NCBI RefSeq assembly: GCF_016862075.1 | Contig: NZ_BOMG01000006.1 | Location: 81,582-145,581 of the forward strand | From: Actinoplanes couchii | GTDB taxonomy: Bacteria > Actinomycetota > Actinomycetes > Mycobacteriales > Micromonosporaceae | Reading direction: 5' to 3' | DNA: 64,000 nt | In this document: positions 1 to 7,734 of the stretch, piece after piece | Numbering within the stretch: the first letter of the stretch is position 1 | How the letters are laid out: each line of letters begins with the position of its first letter | Notes under the pieces: generated by a model | Database searches by the model: none | Told to the model about the DNA's origin: nothing | What the model saw: only the letters and a program-made list of their open reading frames with translations | Translations under genes and position numbers: made by a program

Positions 1-1067
1 ACCGGTGGACGTTCCGCAGCAGCTACCGCAACGCCGGCAGCTTCCTCTACAACACCGGCCCGGTCACCGAGCTCGGCGACGGCGACCTCAACTTCCGGCA
101 GAGCTACTCGCTGGACCGGATCACCCCGGCCGGGACCAAACAGGTGATCAAGTCGGCCCGGGTCGCGCCGTCGTTCACCGGCAAGGCGTCGATGCCGAAC
201 TACGGCGCGGTCTCCGACGAGGCGATCACCGCCGCGGGCAAGGTCACCTCGTTCGCCGGCCAGTCCGACGACCCGTTCTTCGCCGACCTGCGGGTCTTCG
301 ACCTGCTCTACGGCGGCGACCTGAGCGAGGTCGGCGAGGACACCCTCAAGGGCTACAACGTCAACACCATCGCCCTGCGGGTGCCCAAGGGTGATCTGGC
401 GCTCAAGGGCAACGTCACCCGCAACCCGGTCGTCGGCATCTGGTCGACCACCTCGCGGATCGGCGCCAGCATGAAGGGCAAGGCGCCGGTGCTGCAGCAG
501 GTGTCCCGGCTGGGCATGCCGCTGGTGAACGAGGCGGTCATCCCGGTCGGCCGCAAGAACGAGTTCAACGTCAGCAAACCGGCCACCGACGCGAAGTTCG
601 GTGCGTCCGTCATCAGCCCCGAGGTGCCGAAGCTGATCGAGGCCATCTATCAGATCCCGGCCCCGGCCACCCCGCGCAAGGACCTGGTCGAGGTGTTCCT
701 GACCGGTGTCTGTAAGGCCTGCGGCCCGATCGCCGCCGACCTCAACTCGCAGATGCTCAACAAGGACGTGGTCAAGAAGGCGTTCGTCCCCAGCGAGCAG
801 CTGCGCCTCAACATGGCGGTGCCGCCGTCGGACAGCCCGCACCGCCTCGGCGTGATCGGCGGTGACCTGGCCGGCTTCCCGAACGGGCGGCGGCTCGCCG
901 ACGACGTCATCGACGTGACCCTGCAGGCCGCCGAGGGCATCCTGCTGCCGAACCCGCCGGACGCGGTCAAGACCCTGGGCGACGGCGTCAACGGCAACAG
1001 CGCCGGATTCCGCGCCACCTTCCCGTACGTGGCCCTGCCCAACCAGGACAGCGTCAACAAGCAGTGA
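1..1067 (+). CDS. DUF4331 family protein, 5' end missing
   Basis: The reading frame is open from base 3 to the TGA at 1065-1067, giving about 354 residues of the C-terminal part; the true start lies outside the window. DUF4331 proteins are usually exported, of unknown function and about 450-550 residues long. Recognisable pieces are the SYSLDR stretch, the DDPFFADL motif, the NVNTIALRVP block and a CxxC pair (VCKAC) near the end. Internal ATG/GTG codons such as the one at 144 are not the start, because the similarity continues upstream of them. The gene converges on the helicase gene with a hairpin between them. Confidence is high for the family, none for a function. Confidence 0.85.
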   Translation, partial: RWTFRSSYRNAGSFLYNTGPVTELGDGDLNFRQSYSLDRITPAGTKQVIKSARVAPSFTGKASMPNYGAVSDEAITAAGKVTSFAGQSDDPFFADLRVFDLLYGGDLSEVGEDTLKGYNVNTIALRVPKGDLALKGNVTRNPVVGIWSTTSRIGASMKGKAPVLQQVSRLGMPLVNEAVIPVGRKNEFNVSKPATDAKFGASVISPEVPKLIEAIYQIPAPATPRKDLVEVFLTGVCKACGPIAADLNSQMLNKDVVKKAFVPSEQLRLNMAVPPSDSPHRLGVIGGDLAGFPNGRRLADDVIDVTLQAAEGILLPNPPDAVKTLGDGVNGNSAGFRATFPYVALPNQDSVNKQ

Positions 1068-1074
1068 GCACCCG

Positions 1075-1112
1075 GCTCACCCGCCGTCTACGAACCCAGG
1101 CGGCGGGTGAGC
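1075..1112. terminator. Bidirectional intrinsic terminator between DUF4331 gene and recD2
   Basis: A perfect 12-bp inverted repeat (GCTCACCCGCCG at 1075-1086, CGGCGGGTGAGC at 1101-1112) encloses a 14-nt loop. The loop holds the helicase stop codon and the right arm lies in its last codons. It sits exactly at the convergent gene ends. There is no strong T tract, which is common for high-GC actinobacteria. Confidence 0.65.
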
Positions 1113-3262
1113 GCGGTGTACCGGCGGCCCGCCCCGACCGTGCGGACCGCGGCGGCCAGCGCGCGGCGCGAACCGACCAGCACCACCAGCTTCTTGGCCC
1201 GGGTGATCGCGGTGTAGAGCAGATTCCGCTGCAGCATCATCCAGGCGCTGGTGGTCAGCGGGATGATCACGGCGGGGTACTCGGAACCCTGCGAGCGGTG
1301 GATGGTGATCGCGTAGGCGTGGGCCAGCTCGTCCAGCTCGTCGAAGTCGTAGTCGATCAGTTCGTCCTCGTCCGTGCGTACCGCAAGCGTCTGATCGTCG
1401 GTCGACAACGCCGTGACGACGCCGACCGTGCCGTTGAAGACCCCCGCGACCCCCTTGTCGTAGTTGTTCCGGATCTGGGTGACCTTGTCGCCCACCCGGA
1501 ACACCCGGCCACCCATCCGCCGTTCCGGCAGCCCCTCCCGGGCCGGGGTGAGCTGCTGCTGCAACAGTGTGTTCAGCGCGCCGGCGCCGGCCGGGCCGCG
1601 ATGCATCGGAGCCAGCACCTGGATGTCGCGGCGCGGATCAAGACCGAATTTCCGCGGTACGCGATGACAGGCCACGTCCACGGTGAGCGCCGCCGCGGCC
1701 TCGGTGTCGTCGCACGGGAACAGGAAGAAGTCGGTCATCCCGTCCAGCAGCACCGACCGGCCCTGGTTGACCCGGTGCGCGTTGGTGACCACGCCGCTCT
1801 GCGCCGCCTGCCGGAAGATCTGGGTCAGCCGCACCCGGGGGATCACGTCGGCGGCCAGCAGATCCCGCAGCACCTCGCCGGCGCCCACCGACGGCAACTG
1901 GTCGACGTCACCGACCAGCAGCAGGTGCGCGCCCGGGGCGATCGCCTTGACCAGCTTGTTCGCCAGGATCAGGTCGAGCATCGAGGCCTCGTCGACGACG
2001 ATCAGATCGGCGTCCAGCGGGTTGTCGCGGTCGTACTGGGCGTCGCCGCCGGGCTGGAGCTTGAGCAGGCGGTGCACGGTGGCGGCGGGATGGCCGGTCA
2101 GCTCGGCGAGGCGTTTCGCGGCGCGGCCGGTGGGGGCGACCAGCTGGATCTTGGCCTGCTTGGCGGCGGCGAGTTCGACGATCGAGCGTACGGTGAAACT
2201 CTTGCCGCACCCCGGGCCGCCGGTGAGGACCGCTACTTTCTCGGTGAGCGAGAGCCGGACCGCCTGCTCCTGTTCTTTCGCGAGTGTCGATCCGGTTCTC
2301 TTGTGCAGCCACGTAAGGGCTTTGTCCCAGTCCACATCGTGAAAATGCGGCATTCTGTCCGACTTTCCGCGCAACAAGTGGACAAGAGTGGAGGACAGGG
2401 ACTGCTCGGCGCGGTGGAACGGGACCAGGTAGATCGCGTCGTCCTCCCGGACCACGCCCTCCTCCTCGACCAGCTCGTCCAGACAGGCCGGGATGAGCGT
2501 GCCCGGCACCTCGAGGATCTTGGCGGCGTCGGCCATCAGCTCGTTCGCCGGCAGGAAACAGTGCCCGTTGTCGGTGGCCTGCGACAGCGTGTACTGCAGG
2601 CCGGCTTTCACCCGTTCGGGACTGTCGTGCGGGATGCCGACGGCCTGCGCGATCGTGTCGGCGGTCTTGAACCCGATGCCCCACACGTCGGCGGCCAGCT
2701 TGTACGGGGAGTTCTTCACCACGCCGATGCTGGCGTCGCCGTACTTCTTGTAGATCCGCACCGCGATCGACGTGGACACCCCGACACCCTGGAGGAAGAG
2801 CATCACCTCCTTGATCGCCTTCTGCTCGGCCCACGCCGCGGTGATCTTCCTGGTCCGCTTCGGCCCGAGCCCGGCCACCTCGATCAGCCGCTCCGGCGCG
2901 GTCTCGATGATGTCCAGGGTGTCGAGTCCGAAATGGTCCACGATCCGCCCGGCGAAGATCGGCCCGACCCCCTTGACCAGCCCGGATCCCAGGTAACGGC
3001 GGATGCCCTGCACGGTGGCCGGCAGCACGGTGGAATACGACAGCACCTCGAACTGGCGGCCGTACTGCGGATGCGACGACCACCAGCCGGACAGCCGCAG
3101 ACTCTCCCCCGGTTGCGCCCCGAGCAGGGCGCCGACCACGGTCAGAAGATCACTGCTGCTCTGGTACGCCACCCGGGCCACCGTGTAGCCGGTCTCCTCG
3201 TTCACATAGGTCAGTCGCTCCAGCACCGCTTCGATGGTCTGCGTCTTCTTTTCCGGCGGCAC
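1088..3262 (-). CDS. recD2: RecD2-like SF1 DNA helicase (ATP-dependent RecD-like)
   Basis: A 724-aa cytosolic helicase, close to the usual RecD2 length of 720-750. In order: an N-terminal OB-like domain (TIEAVLERLTYVNEETGYTV), tandem helix-hairpin-helix segments (VKGVGPIFAGRIVDHFG, VAGLGPKRTRKI), Walker A GGPGCGKS near residue 350, Walker B VVDEASMLD near 420, the GDVDQLPSVGAGEVL block, and the C-terminal motifs AITIHRSQGSEY and LYTAITRAKK. RecD2 proteins are 5'-3' helicases that work without RecBC. The open frame runs back to 4723, but the helicase similarity begins at the GTG at 3262 (VPPEKKTQTIEAV), chosen as start; the sequence upstream is antisense to the esterase. No strong ribosome binding site precedes it, so the start could be off by a few codons. 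Confidence 0.93.
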   Translation of the reverse strand: MPPEKKTQTIEAVLERLTYVNEETGYTVARVAYQSSSDLLTVVGALLGAQPGESLRLSGWWSSHPQYGRQFEVLSYSTVLPATVQGIRRYLGSGLVKGVGPIFAGRIVDHFGLDTLDIIETAPERLIEVAGLGPKRTRKITAAWAEQKAIKEVMLFLQGVGVSTSIAVRIYKKYGDASIGVVKNSPYKLAADVWGIGFKTADTIAQAVGIPHDSPERVKAGLQYTLSQATDNGHCFLPANELMADAAKILEVPGTLIPACLDELVEEEGVVREDDAIYLVPFHRAEQSLSSTLVHLLRGKSDRMPHFHDVDWDKALTWLHKRTGSTLAKEQEQAVRLSLTEKVAVLTGGPGCGKSFTVRSIVELAAAKQAKIQLVAPTGRAAKRLAELTGHPAATVHRLLKLQPGGDAQYDRDNPLDADLIVVDEASMLDLILANKLVKAIAPGAHLLLVGDVDQLPSVGAGEVLRDLLAADVIPRVRLTQIFRQAAQSGVVTNAHRVNQGRSVLLDGMTDFFLFPCDDTEAAAALTVDVACHRVPRKFGLDPRRDIQVLAPMHRGPAGAGALNTLLQQQLTPAREGLPERRMGGRVFRVGDKVTQIRNNYDKGVAGVFNGTVGVVTALSTDDQTLAVRTDEDELIDYDFDELDELAHAYAITIHRSQGSEYPAVIIPLTTSAWMMLQRNLLYTAITRAKKLVVLVGSRRALAAAVRTVGAGRRYTALTRRLGS

Positions 3263-3322
3263 GCGACCATCGTGCCGCGAAGGGGTAGAACCGGCCAACC
3301 CCGTACGCCTAGCGTGATCACC

Positions 3323-4297
3323 ATGGCGCTCTTTGACTTCCCGCTCCCCGAATTGCGCACCTACCACTCCGCCTTCCCCGAGCCGCCCGGCTTCGACGAG
3401 TTCTGGGCCGGCACCCTCGCCTCCGCCCGCCGGGCCGCGCTGCCACCGAAGCTGACCGAGGTCAGCACCCCGCTCAAGGGCGTCACCACGTACGACGTGA
3501 CGTTCACCGGGTTCGCCGGCCAGCCGATCCGGGCCTGGCTGAACCGTCCCGCCGCGGCGACCGGGCCGCTGCCGGTGGTGGTCGAGTTCATCGGCTACGG
3601 CGGCGGGCGCGGGCTGCCGCTGGACTGGCTGCTCTGGTCCAGCGCCGGCTACGCCCACCTGGTCATGGACACCCGCGGCCAGGGTGGCGGCTGGCGGGGC
3701 GGCGACACTCCGGACCCGGACGAGTACGGCGCCGGCCCGGCCCACCCCGGCGTGATGACCCGGGGCGTGACCGCGCCGGAGACCTACTACTACCGCCGGC
3801 TGATCACCGACGCGGTCCGGGCCGTGGAGACCGCCACCGAACTGCCCGGCGTCGACGCGTCCCGGCTGGTCGTGGCCGGCAAGAGCCAGGGCGGGGCGCT
3901 CGCCCTGGCCGCCGCCGGACTGGCCCCGGACCTGGTCGCGGCGGTCGTCTCCGGGGTGCCGTTCCTCTGCGACATCCGGCGCGCGGTCACCATCACCGAC
4001 AGCGACCCGTTCCACGAGGTGGTCCGGTTCCTGCGGGCCAACCCGCAGGCCGCCGAGCGCACCCTGAACACGCTCGACCACATCGACTCGGTCCACTTCG
4101 CCCGCCGGATTACCGCGCCGGCGATCCTGTCCACCGCGCTGATGGACGCGGTGTGCCCGCCGTCCGGGGTGTTCGCCGCCTACAACGCGATCCAGGCGCC
4201 CAAGCAGATCGAGGTGTACGAGTGGGACGGCCACGAGGGCGGTCGCGGCCACTTCGACACGGCGGCCCTGGAGTTCGTGGACGACCGTCTCTCCTGA
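3323..4297 (+). CDS. Acetyl xylan esterase / cephalosporin-C deacetylase family alpha/beta hydrolase
   Basis: A 324-aa protein matching carbohydrate esterase family 7-like enzymes, which remove acetyl groups from xylan oligosaccharides or cephalosporins; family length is about 320. The nucleophile elbow GKSQGG places the catalytic serine near residue 188. The acid is likely in the LMDAVCPP block and the histidine in DGHEGG. The RGQGGG and the FDEFWAGTL N-terminal motifs are also typical. No signal peptide is seen, so it should act inside the cell on imported substrates. The ATG at 3323 is the start that fits the family; the frame stays open upstream only as antisense of recD2. It is divergent from recD2 with about 60 bp between starts. 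Confidence 0.9.
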   Translation: MALFDFPLPELRTYHSAFPEPPGFDEFWAGTLASARRAALPPKLTEVSTPLKGVTTYDVTFTGFAGQPIRAWLNRPAAATGPLPVVVEFIGYGGGRGLPLDWLLWSSAGYAHLVMDTRGQGGGWRGGDTPDPDEYGAGPAHPGVMTRGVTAPETYYYRRLITDAVRAVETATELPGVDASRLVVAGKSQGGALALAAAGLAPDLVAAVVSGVPFLCDIRRAVTITDSDPFHEVVRFLRANPQAAERTLNTLDHIDSVHFARRITAPAILSTALMDAVCPPSGVFAAYNAIQAPKQIEVYEWDGHEGGRGHFDTAALEFVDDRLS

Positions 4298-4339
4298 GCC
4301 TCCCACCCTATGTAGAGAAACTAGTGAGGGTGAGTTACG

Positions 4340-6337
4340 GTGTCGGGCATGATCCTGACCCGGCTCACCCGGTGGGCGCTGCGGGCGGCCGCCCGGCGCT
4401 GGCCCGCCGACCTGCGCGCGGAACTGCTGCACGAGTGGCTGGCGGAGATCGCGTATCTGGAGGGGCGGCCCGGCACCACCGGCCGGCGTCTCGGGTTCGC
4501 GCTCAGCCTGCTCGCCGCCCCGCCGGTGCGCGACGCCGCCGGTGTCCCGCGCGGGTGGGCCGAGGCCCGGTCCGGCCTGAGCCCGGCCCTGGCACTGGTG
4601 TTCGCCGGCCTGTTCGGCCTCGGCGTGAGCCAGATGGCGAACCTGCTGTTCTTCCCGGTCTTCGACCTGCTCGGGATGGACGACTACGGCTGGATCTGGC
4701 CGGCCGGGCAGCTCATCAGCCACGGCGTGGCGCTCGCCCTGTGGTGCGTGCCGGTCGGCAGGTGGCTCGGCCGGCGGCTGCCGATGAACCGCGACGGCCG
4801 CCTCGGTGTGACCGGCCCCGCCGTCCTCGCCCCGGTGGCCATGCTGCCCGCGCTGCTGGTGCCCGCCTCCGGCGGCGAGGGCCCGCTGATCCCGTCGCTG
4901 TCCACCCTGATCGGCCTGGTGACCTGGACCGTCCTGACCGCGCTGATCGGCCGGACCATGGTCGGGGCCGGCCGCACCACCACCGCCGGGCTGGCCCTGG
5001 GCGCCGTCCCGCTCGCCGCCCTGGTCTCCGCCGCGCTGGCCACCGTCCCGCTGCTGATCCAGCAGGGCCGGGCCGCCGCGGGCGCCTCACTCCTGCTCGG
5101 GAACCTGGATCTGATCGAACCCGACCGGACCGGCATGATCGTCTTCACCGGCGCCCTGATCGGGCCGTTCATCGCGTACGGCTGGCTGGCCGTGCTGTAC
5201 GGCCGTCGTGCCGCCGCCGCACCGGACCGCCCGATCCGGTTCACCGAGCCGGTCGCCGAACAGGGCCCGGCCGATCTGCCGCCGGTGCTGCTCGGCGCGG
5301 GCCTGACCGCCCTGCTCGCCGGGGTGCTGACCTGGGCGTACACGGTCACCTACCTGACCCCGGCGATGCCGTTGATGTCGGCGGTCGCCCCGATGCCGGG
5401 CGGCGACGGCGAGCTCTACCTGTGGGTGGCCGAACTGCGCTGGACCGCGATCCTGCTGGCCGCGCTCGGCGTGCTGACCGCCACCGCGAACCGGCGCTCG
5501 GCCGGCCGGGCCGCGATCCTGCTCGGCGCCGGCCTGCTCGGGACCGAGGCGGTGCTGCTGCCTGGCGAGTTCACCGGCGCCTCCGGCCTGCGGATCGCCC
5601 TGCTGGCCGCGGCCGTCGTCATCGCGGCGGCCTGGTCCCTGGCCGGTCACCCGGTGGCCGGTGCGGCGGTGCGGGTGGTCCGGGTCCGGGTGACGGCCGC
5701 CGCGATCACGGCCGTGGCGATCGGCCCGATGCTCTACGCCCAGTCGACACCGGCCGAGAACCACGAGTTCATGCCGATCGGCCTGCCGATCACCACCGCC
5801 GCGGTGGCCGTCGCCCTGGTGCTGCTCGGCACCGGCACGGCGGTGGCCACCAGCCGGTACCCCCTGCCGTGGCCGGTCGCCGCCCTGCTGGTCGCGGGGC
5901 CGGCCGCCGGCCTGGCCGGGCTCGGTGTCTTCCTGGGCAACGGGGTGAACGACACCGTCGCCGGCACCGCCATCCTGGCCGGTCTGCCGTTGGCCGTGCT
6001 GCTGGCGGCCCTGCTGCGCATCCACCGCCCGCGCCGCCGGGGCCGGACCGCGCTGCTCTGGACCATGTTCGCCCTGGCCGGAGTGCCCGGGACGATGGTC
6101 CTGCTGTACGCCGGGGTGGGCCTGCTGATGTTCGTCCCGAACATCCTCTTCTCCATCGACAGCTCCGGTTACCCGGCCGACGGACTCTCGGTCGTCCCCG
6201 GTTCGGCCCTGCTGATCCTGCCGGCCGCGATCTGGTTCGCCGGCCGCTCCGGCGGAACGGCCCCGTTGTCGGCCTCGGAGGACCCCGTGCCGGTCCCGAA
6301 CTCCTTGTCCGGCCAGGACCCGGAGCCCGTGGTCTGA
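4340..6337 (+). CDS. Large polytopic membrane protein of unknown function
   Basis: A 665-aa protein with a short charged N-terminus (RRWPADLRAELLHEWLAEIAYLEGR) followed by a dozen or more hydrophobic segments rich in Ala, Leu, Val and Gly, and a hydrophilic tail. No transporter or enzyme motif is recognised. The N-terminal RAELLHEW segment resembles actinobacterial membrane proteins that often lie near PadR regulators, but no PadR gene is adjacent. The start is the GTG at 4340, with a GTGAGGGTGAG purine-rich stretch about 10 nt upstream; the ATG at 4349 is the alternative. The gene follows the esterase by 42 bp on the same strand and may share its transcript. Confidence 0.8.
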   Translation: MSGMILTRLTRWALRAAARRWPADLRAELLHEWLAEIAYLEGRPGTTGRRLGFALSLLAAPPVRDAAGVPRGWAEARSGLSPALALVFAGLFGLGVSQMANLLFFPVFDLLGMDDYGWIWPAGQLISHGVALALWCVPVGRWLGRRLPMNRDGRLGVTGPAVLAPVAMLPALLVPASGGEGPLIPSLSTLIGLVTWTVLTALIGRTMVGAGRTTTAGLALGAVPLAALVSAALATVPLLIQQGRAAAGASLLLGNLDLIEPDRTGMIVFTGALIGPFIAYGWLAVLYGRRAAAAPDRPIRFTEPVAEQGPADLPPVLLGAGLTALLAGVLTWAYTVTYLTPAMPLMSAVAPMPGGDGELYLWVAELRWTAILLAALGVLTATANRRSAGRAAILLGAGLLGTEAVLLPGEFTGASGLRIALLAAAVVIAAAWSLAGHPVAGAAVRVVRVRVTAAAITAVAIGPMLYAQSTPAENHEFMPIGLPITTAAVAVALVLLGTGTAVATSRYPLPWPVAALLVAGPAAGLAGLGVFLGNGVNDTVAGTAILAGLPLAVLLAALLRIHRPRRRGRTALLWTMFALAGVPGTMVLLYAGVGLLMFVPNILFSIDSSGYPADGLSVVPGSALLILPAAIWFAGRSGGTAPLSASEDPVPVPNSLSGQDPEPVV

Positions 6338-6369
6338 CCGGCCGGCCGGCCCCGCCCGGGAACGAAAAA

Positions 6370-6401
6370 CTCCTCGCGGTCTCGGCCGGGACCGCGAGGA
6401 G
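6370..6401. terminator. Strong intrinsic terminator (6370-6381 / 6390-6401)
   Basis: CTCCTCGCGGTC and GACCGCGAGGAG form a perfect 12-bp stem around an 8-nt loop. Read on the minus strand, the stem is followed by a run of five T (AAAAA at 6365-6369 on plus), so it is a classical terminator for the YggT gene; it can also stop transcription from the membrane-protein gene on the plus strand. Confidence 0.85.
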
Positions 6402-6464
6402 CTGGGTGCCTGAGAAAGGGGTCTCCGCCGGACTCGGCCTGCCGGCGGGGACGGAGGTGGCGGA

Positions 6465-6734
6465 TCAGATGAACGAGCGGACGATGCTGATCGCCAGGAA
6501 GACCACGATGAAGGCCAGGTCGATCGAGATGCCGCCGGCCCGCAGCGGGGGGAGGACCCGGCGCACCGGGGCCAGGATCGGCTCGGTGACGCGGTAGATC
6601 GCGTCGATAGCCTTCGAGCGGGCCGAACCGGGCATCGCGGGACCGGCGAGCACCACGCTCCAGTCCAGCACCACCCGGACCACCAGCACCAGCTGGACGA
6701 GAAGCAGCGCGAAACTGATCAGGCCGAGAATCAT
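6465..6734 (-). CDS. YggT family membrane protein
   Basis: An 89-aa protein with two hydrophobic segments (residues about 2-25 and 68-86) flanking a polar loop that holds the YRVTEPILAPVRRVLPP signature of the YggT family. In actinobacteria this family is often encoded near the division cluster, but here it stands alone. The start is the ATG at 6734, with GGAGG six bases upstream; the longer frame back to 6767 lacks such a site. Function in other bacteria is poorly defined, with osmotic-stress and cell-division links proposed. A strong terminator follows. Confidence 0.88.
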   Translation of the reverse strand: MILGLISFALLLVQLVLVVRVVLDWSVVLAGPAMPGSARSKAIDAIYRVTEPILAPVRRVLPPLRAGGISIDLAFIVVFLAISIVRSFI

Positions 6735-6804
6735 CGGAACCTCCGTGTGAGGGGTACGTGCACCCACTATGCGGGGGAAAACTGTGAACTGGCTTGGCGA
6801 TCTC

Positions 6805-6836
6805 TGTGACGGTCACGTCAGGTCGTGACCGTCACA
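6805..6836. promoter_or_regulatory. Perfect 13-bp dyad between YggT and aldo/keto reductase genes
   Basis: TGTGACGGTCACG (6805-6817) and CGTGACCGTCACA (6824-6836) are perfect reverse complements around a 6-nt spacer. It lies 70 bp upstream of the YggT start and 30 bp past the reductase stop, both on minus. There is no T tract on either side, so it may be a terminator of the reductase gene or an operator for YggT; the TGTGAC half also resembles CRP-type sites. Confidence 0.5.
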
Positions 6837-6865
6837 ACACCGTCAGCTCACCCCGTACCGGAAGA

Positions 6866-7690
6866 TCAGTTGAAGTGGTCCGGGTGCGGCCCGGTCCGGC
6901 CGTCGCTCTCCAGGGCGTCGATCGCGGCCAGGTCGTCGGCCGACAGCTCGAAGTCGAAGATCGCCAGGTTCTCCCGGATCCGGGCCGGGGTCACCGACTT
7001 GGGGATCACGACCCGGCCCTGCTGCACGTGCCAGCGCAGCACCACCTGCGCCGGGGTGCGGTCGTGGGTGTCGGCGATCCGGGTGATCGCCGGATCGCCG
7101 AGCACCCCGGCCTGGGCGAGCGGGCTCCACGCCTCGGTGACCACACCCAGTTCGGTGTTGGCCGCCTGGGCGTCGCGCTGCTGCAGGGCCGGGTGAACCT
7201 CGATCTGGTTGATCGCGGGCACCGTGCCGCCCAGGTCGGCGACCGCCCGCAGGTGCTCGGGCAGGAAGTTCGACACACCGATCGCGCGCACCCGGCCACT
7301 GGCGGCGAGGGACTCCAGAGCCCGCCAGGTGTCCAGGTACTTCTCGTGCCGGGGCGTGGGCCAGTGGATCAGGTAGAGGTCGAGCCGGTCCAGCCCGAGG
7401 CGGGCGAGGCTGGCCTCGAAGGCGCGCAGCGTCTCGTCGTACCCCTGGTCGCTGTTCCAGACCTTGGTGGTGATGAACAGCTCGTCGCGGGGCACACCGG
7501 CGGACTTCAGCGCGGCGCCGACGCCCGCCTCGTTCCGGTAGGCCGCCGCCGTGTCGATGCTGCGGTAGCCTGCCTCGATCGCCGAGCTGACGGCGGCCGC
7601 GGTCTCCGCCTCCGGGACCTGGTAGACGCCGAAACCGATCTGCGGAATCGTGACGCCGTTGTTGAGCGTGATGACAGGCGTATGGCCCAT
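6866..7690 (-). CDS. Aldo/keto reductase (AKR5-like, 2,5-diketo-D-gluconate reductase type)
   Basis: A 274-aa cytosolic NADPH-dependent oxidoreductase of normal family length. The AKR signatures are present: GFGVYQVP at the N-terminus, GYRSIDTAAAYRNE with the catalytic Asp and Tyr, TTKVW with the catalytic Lys, LIHWPTP with the catalytic His, and the C-terminal cofactor-binding VIPKSVTPARIRENLAIFDF block. The substrate cannot be set from sequence. The gene starts only 44 bp downstream of the end of a TnpB-like gene, so its native promoter may have been displaced or may overlap that gene's 3' end. Confidence 0.92.
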   Translation of the reverse strand: MGHTPVITLNNGVTIPQIGFGVYQVPEAETAAAVSSAIEAGYRSIDTAAAYRNEAGVGAALKSAGVPRDELFITTKVWNSDQGYDETLRAFEASLARLGLDRLDLYLIHWPTPRHEKYLDTWRALESLAASGRVRAIGVSNFLPEHLRAVADLGGTVPAINQIEVHPALQQRDAQAANTELGVVTEAWSPLAQAGVLGDPAITRIADTHDRTPAQVVLRWHVQQGRVVIPKSVTPARIRENLAIFDFELSADDLAAIDALESDGRTGPHPDHFN

Positions 7691-7734
7691 GAAGGGTGGC
7701 TCCTCTTCAGCGGTGGTGCTTCTTCTTACCGTTC

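Noticed and set aside
1064..3322. N-terminal extension of the esterase frame to 1064
   Set aside because: Only antisense of recD2; esterase similarity begins at the ATG at 3323.
3263..4723. N-terminal extension of the helicase frame to 4723
   Set aside because: Antisense of the esterase and membrane-protein genes; helicase similarity begins at the GTG at 3262.
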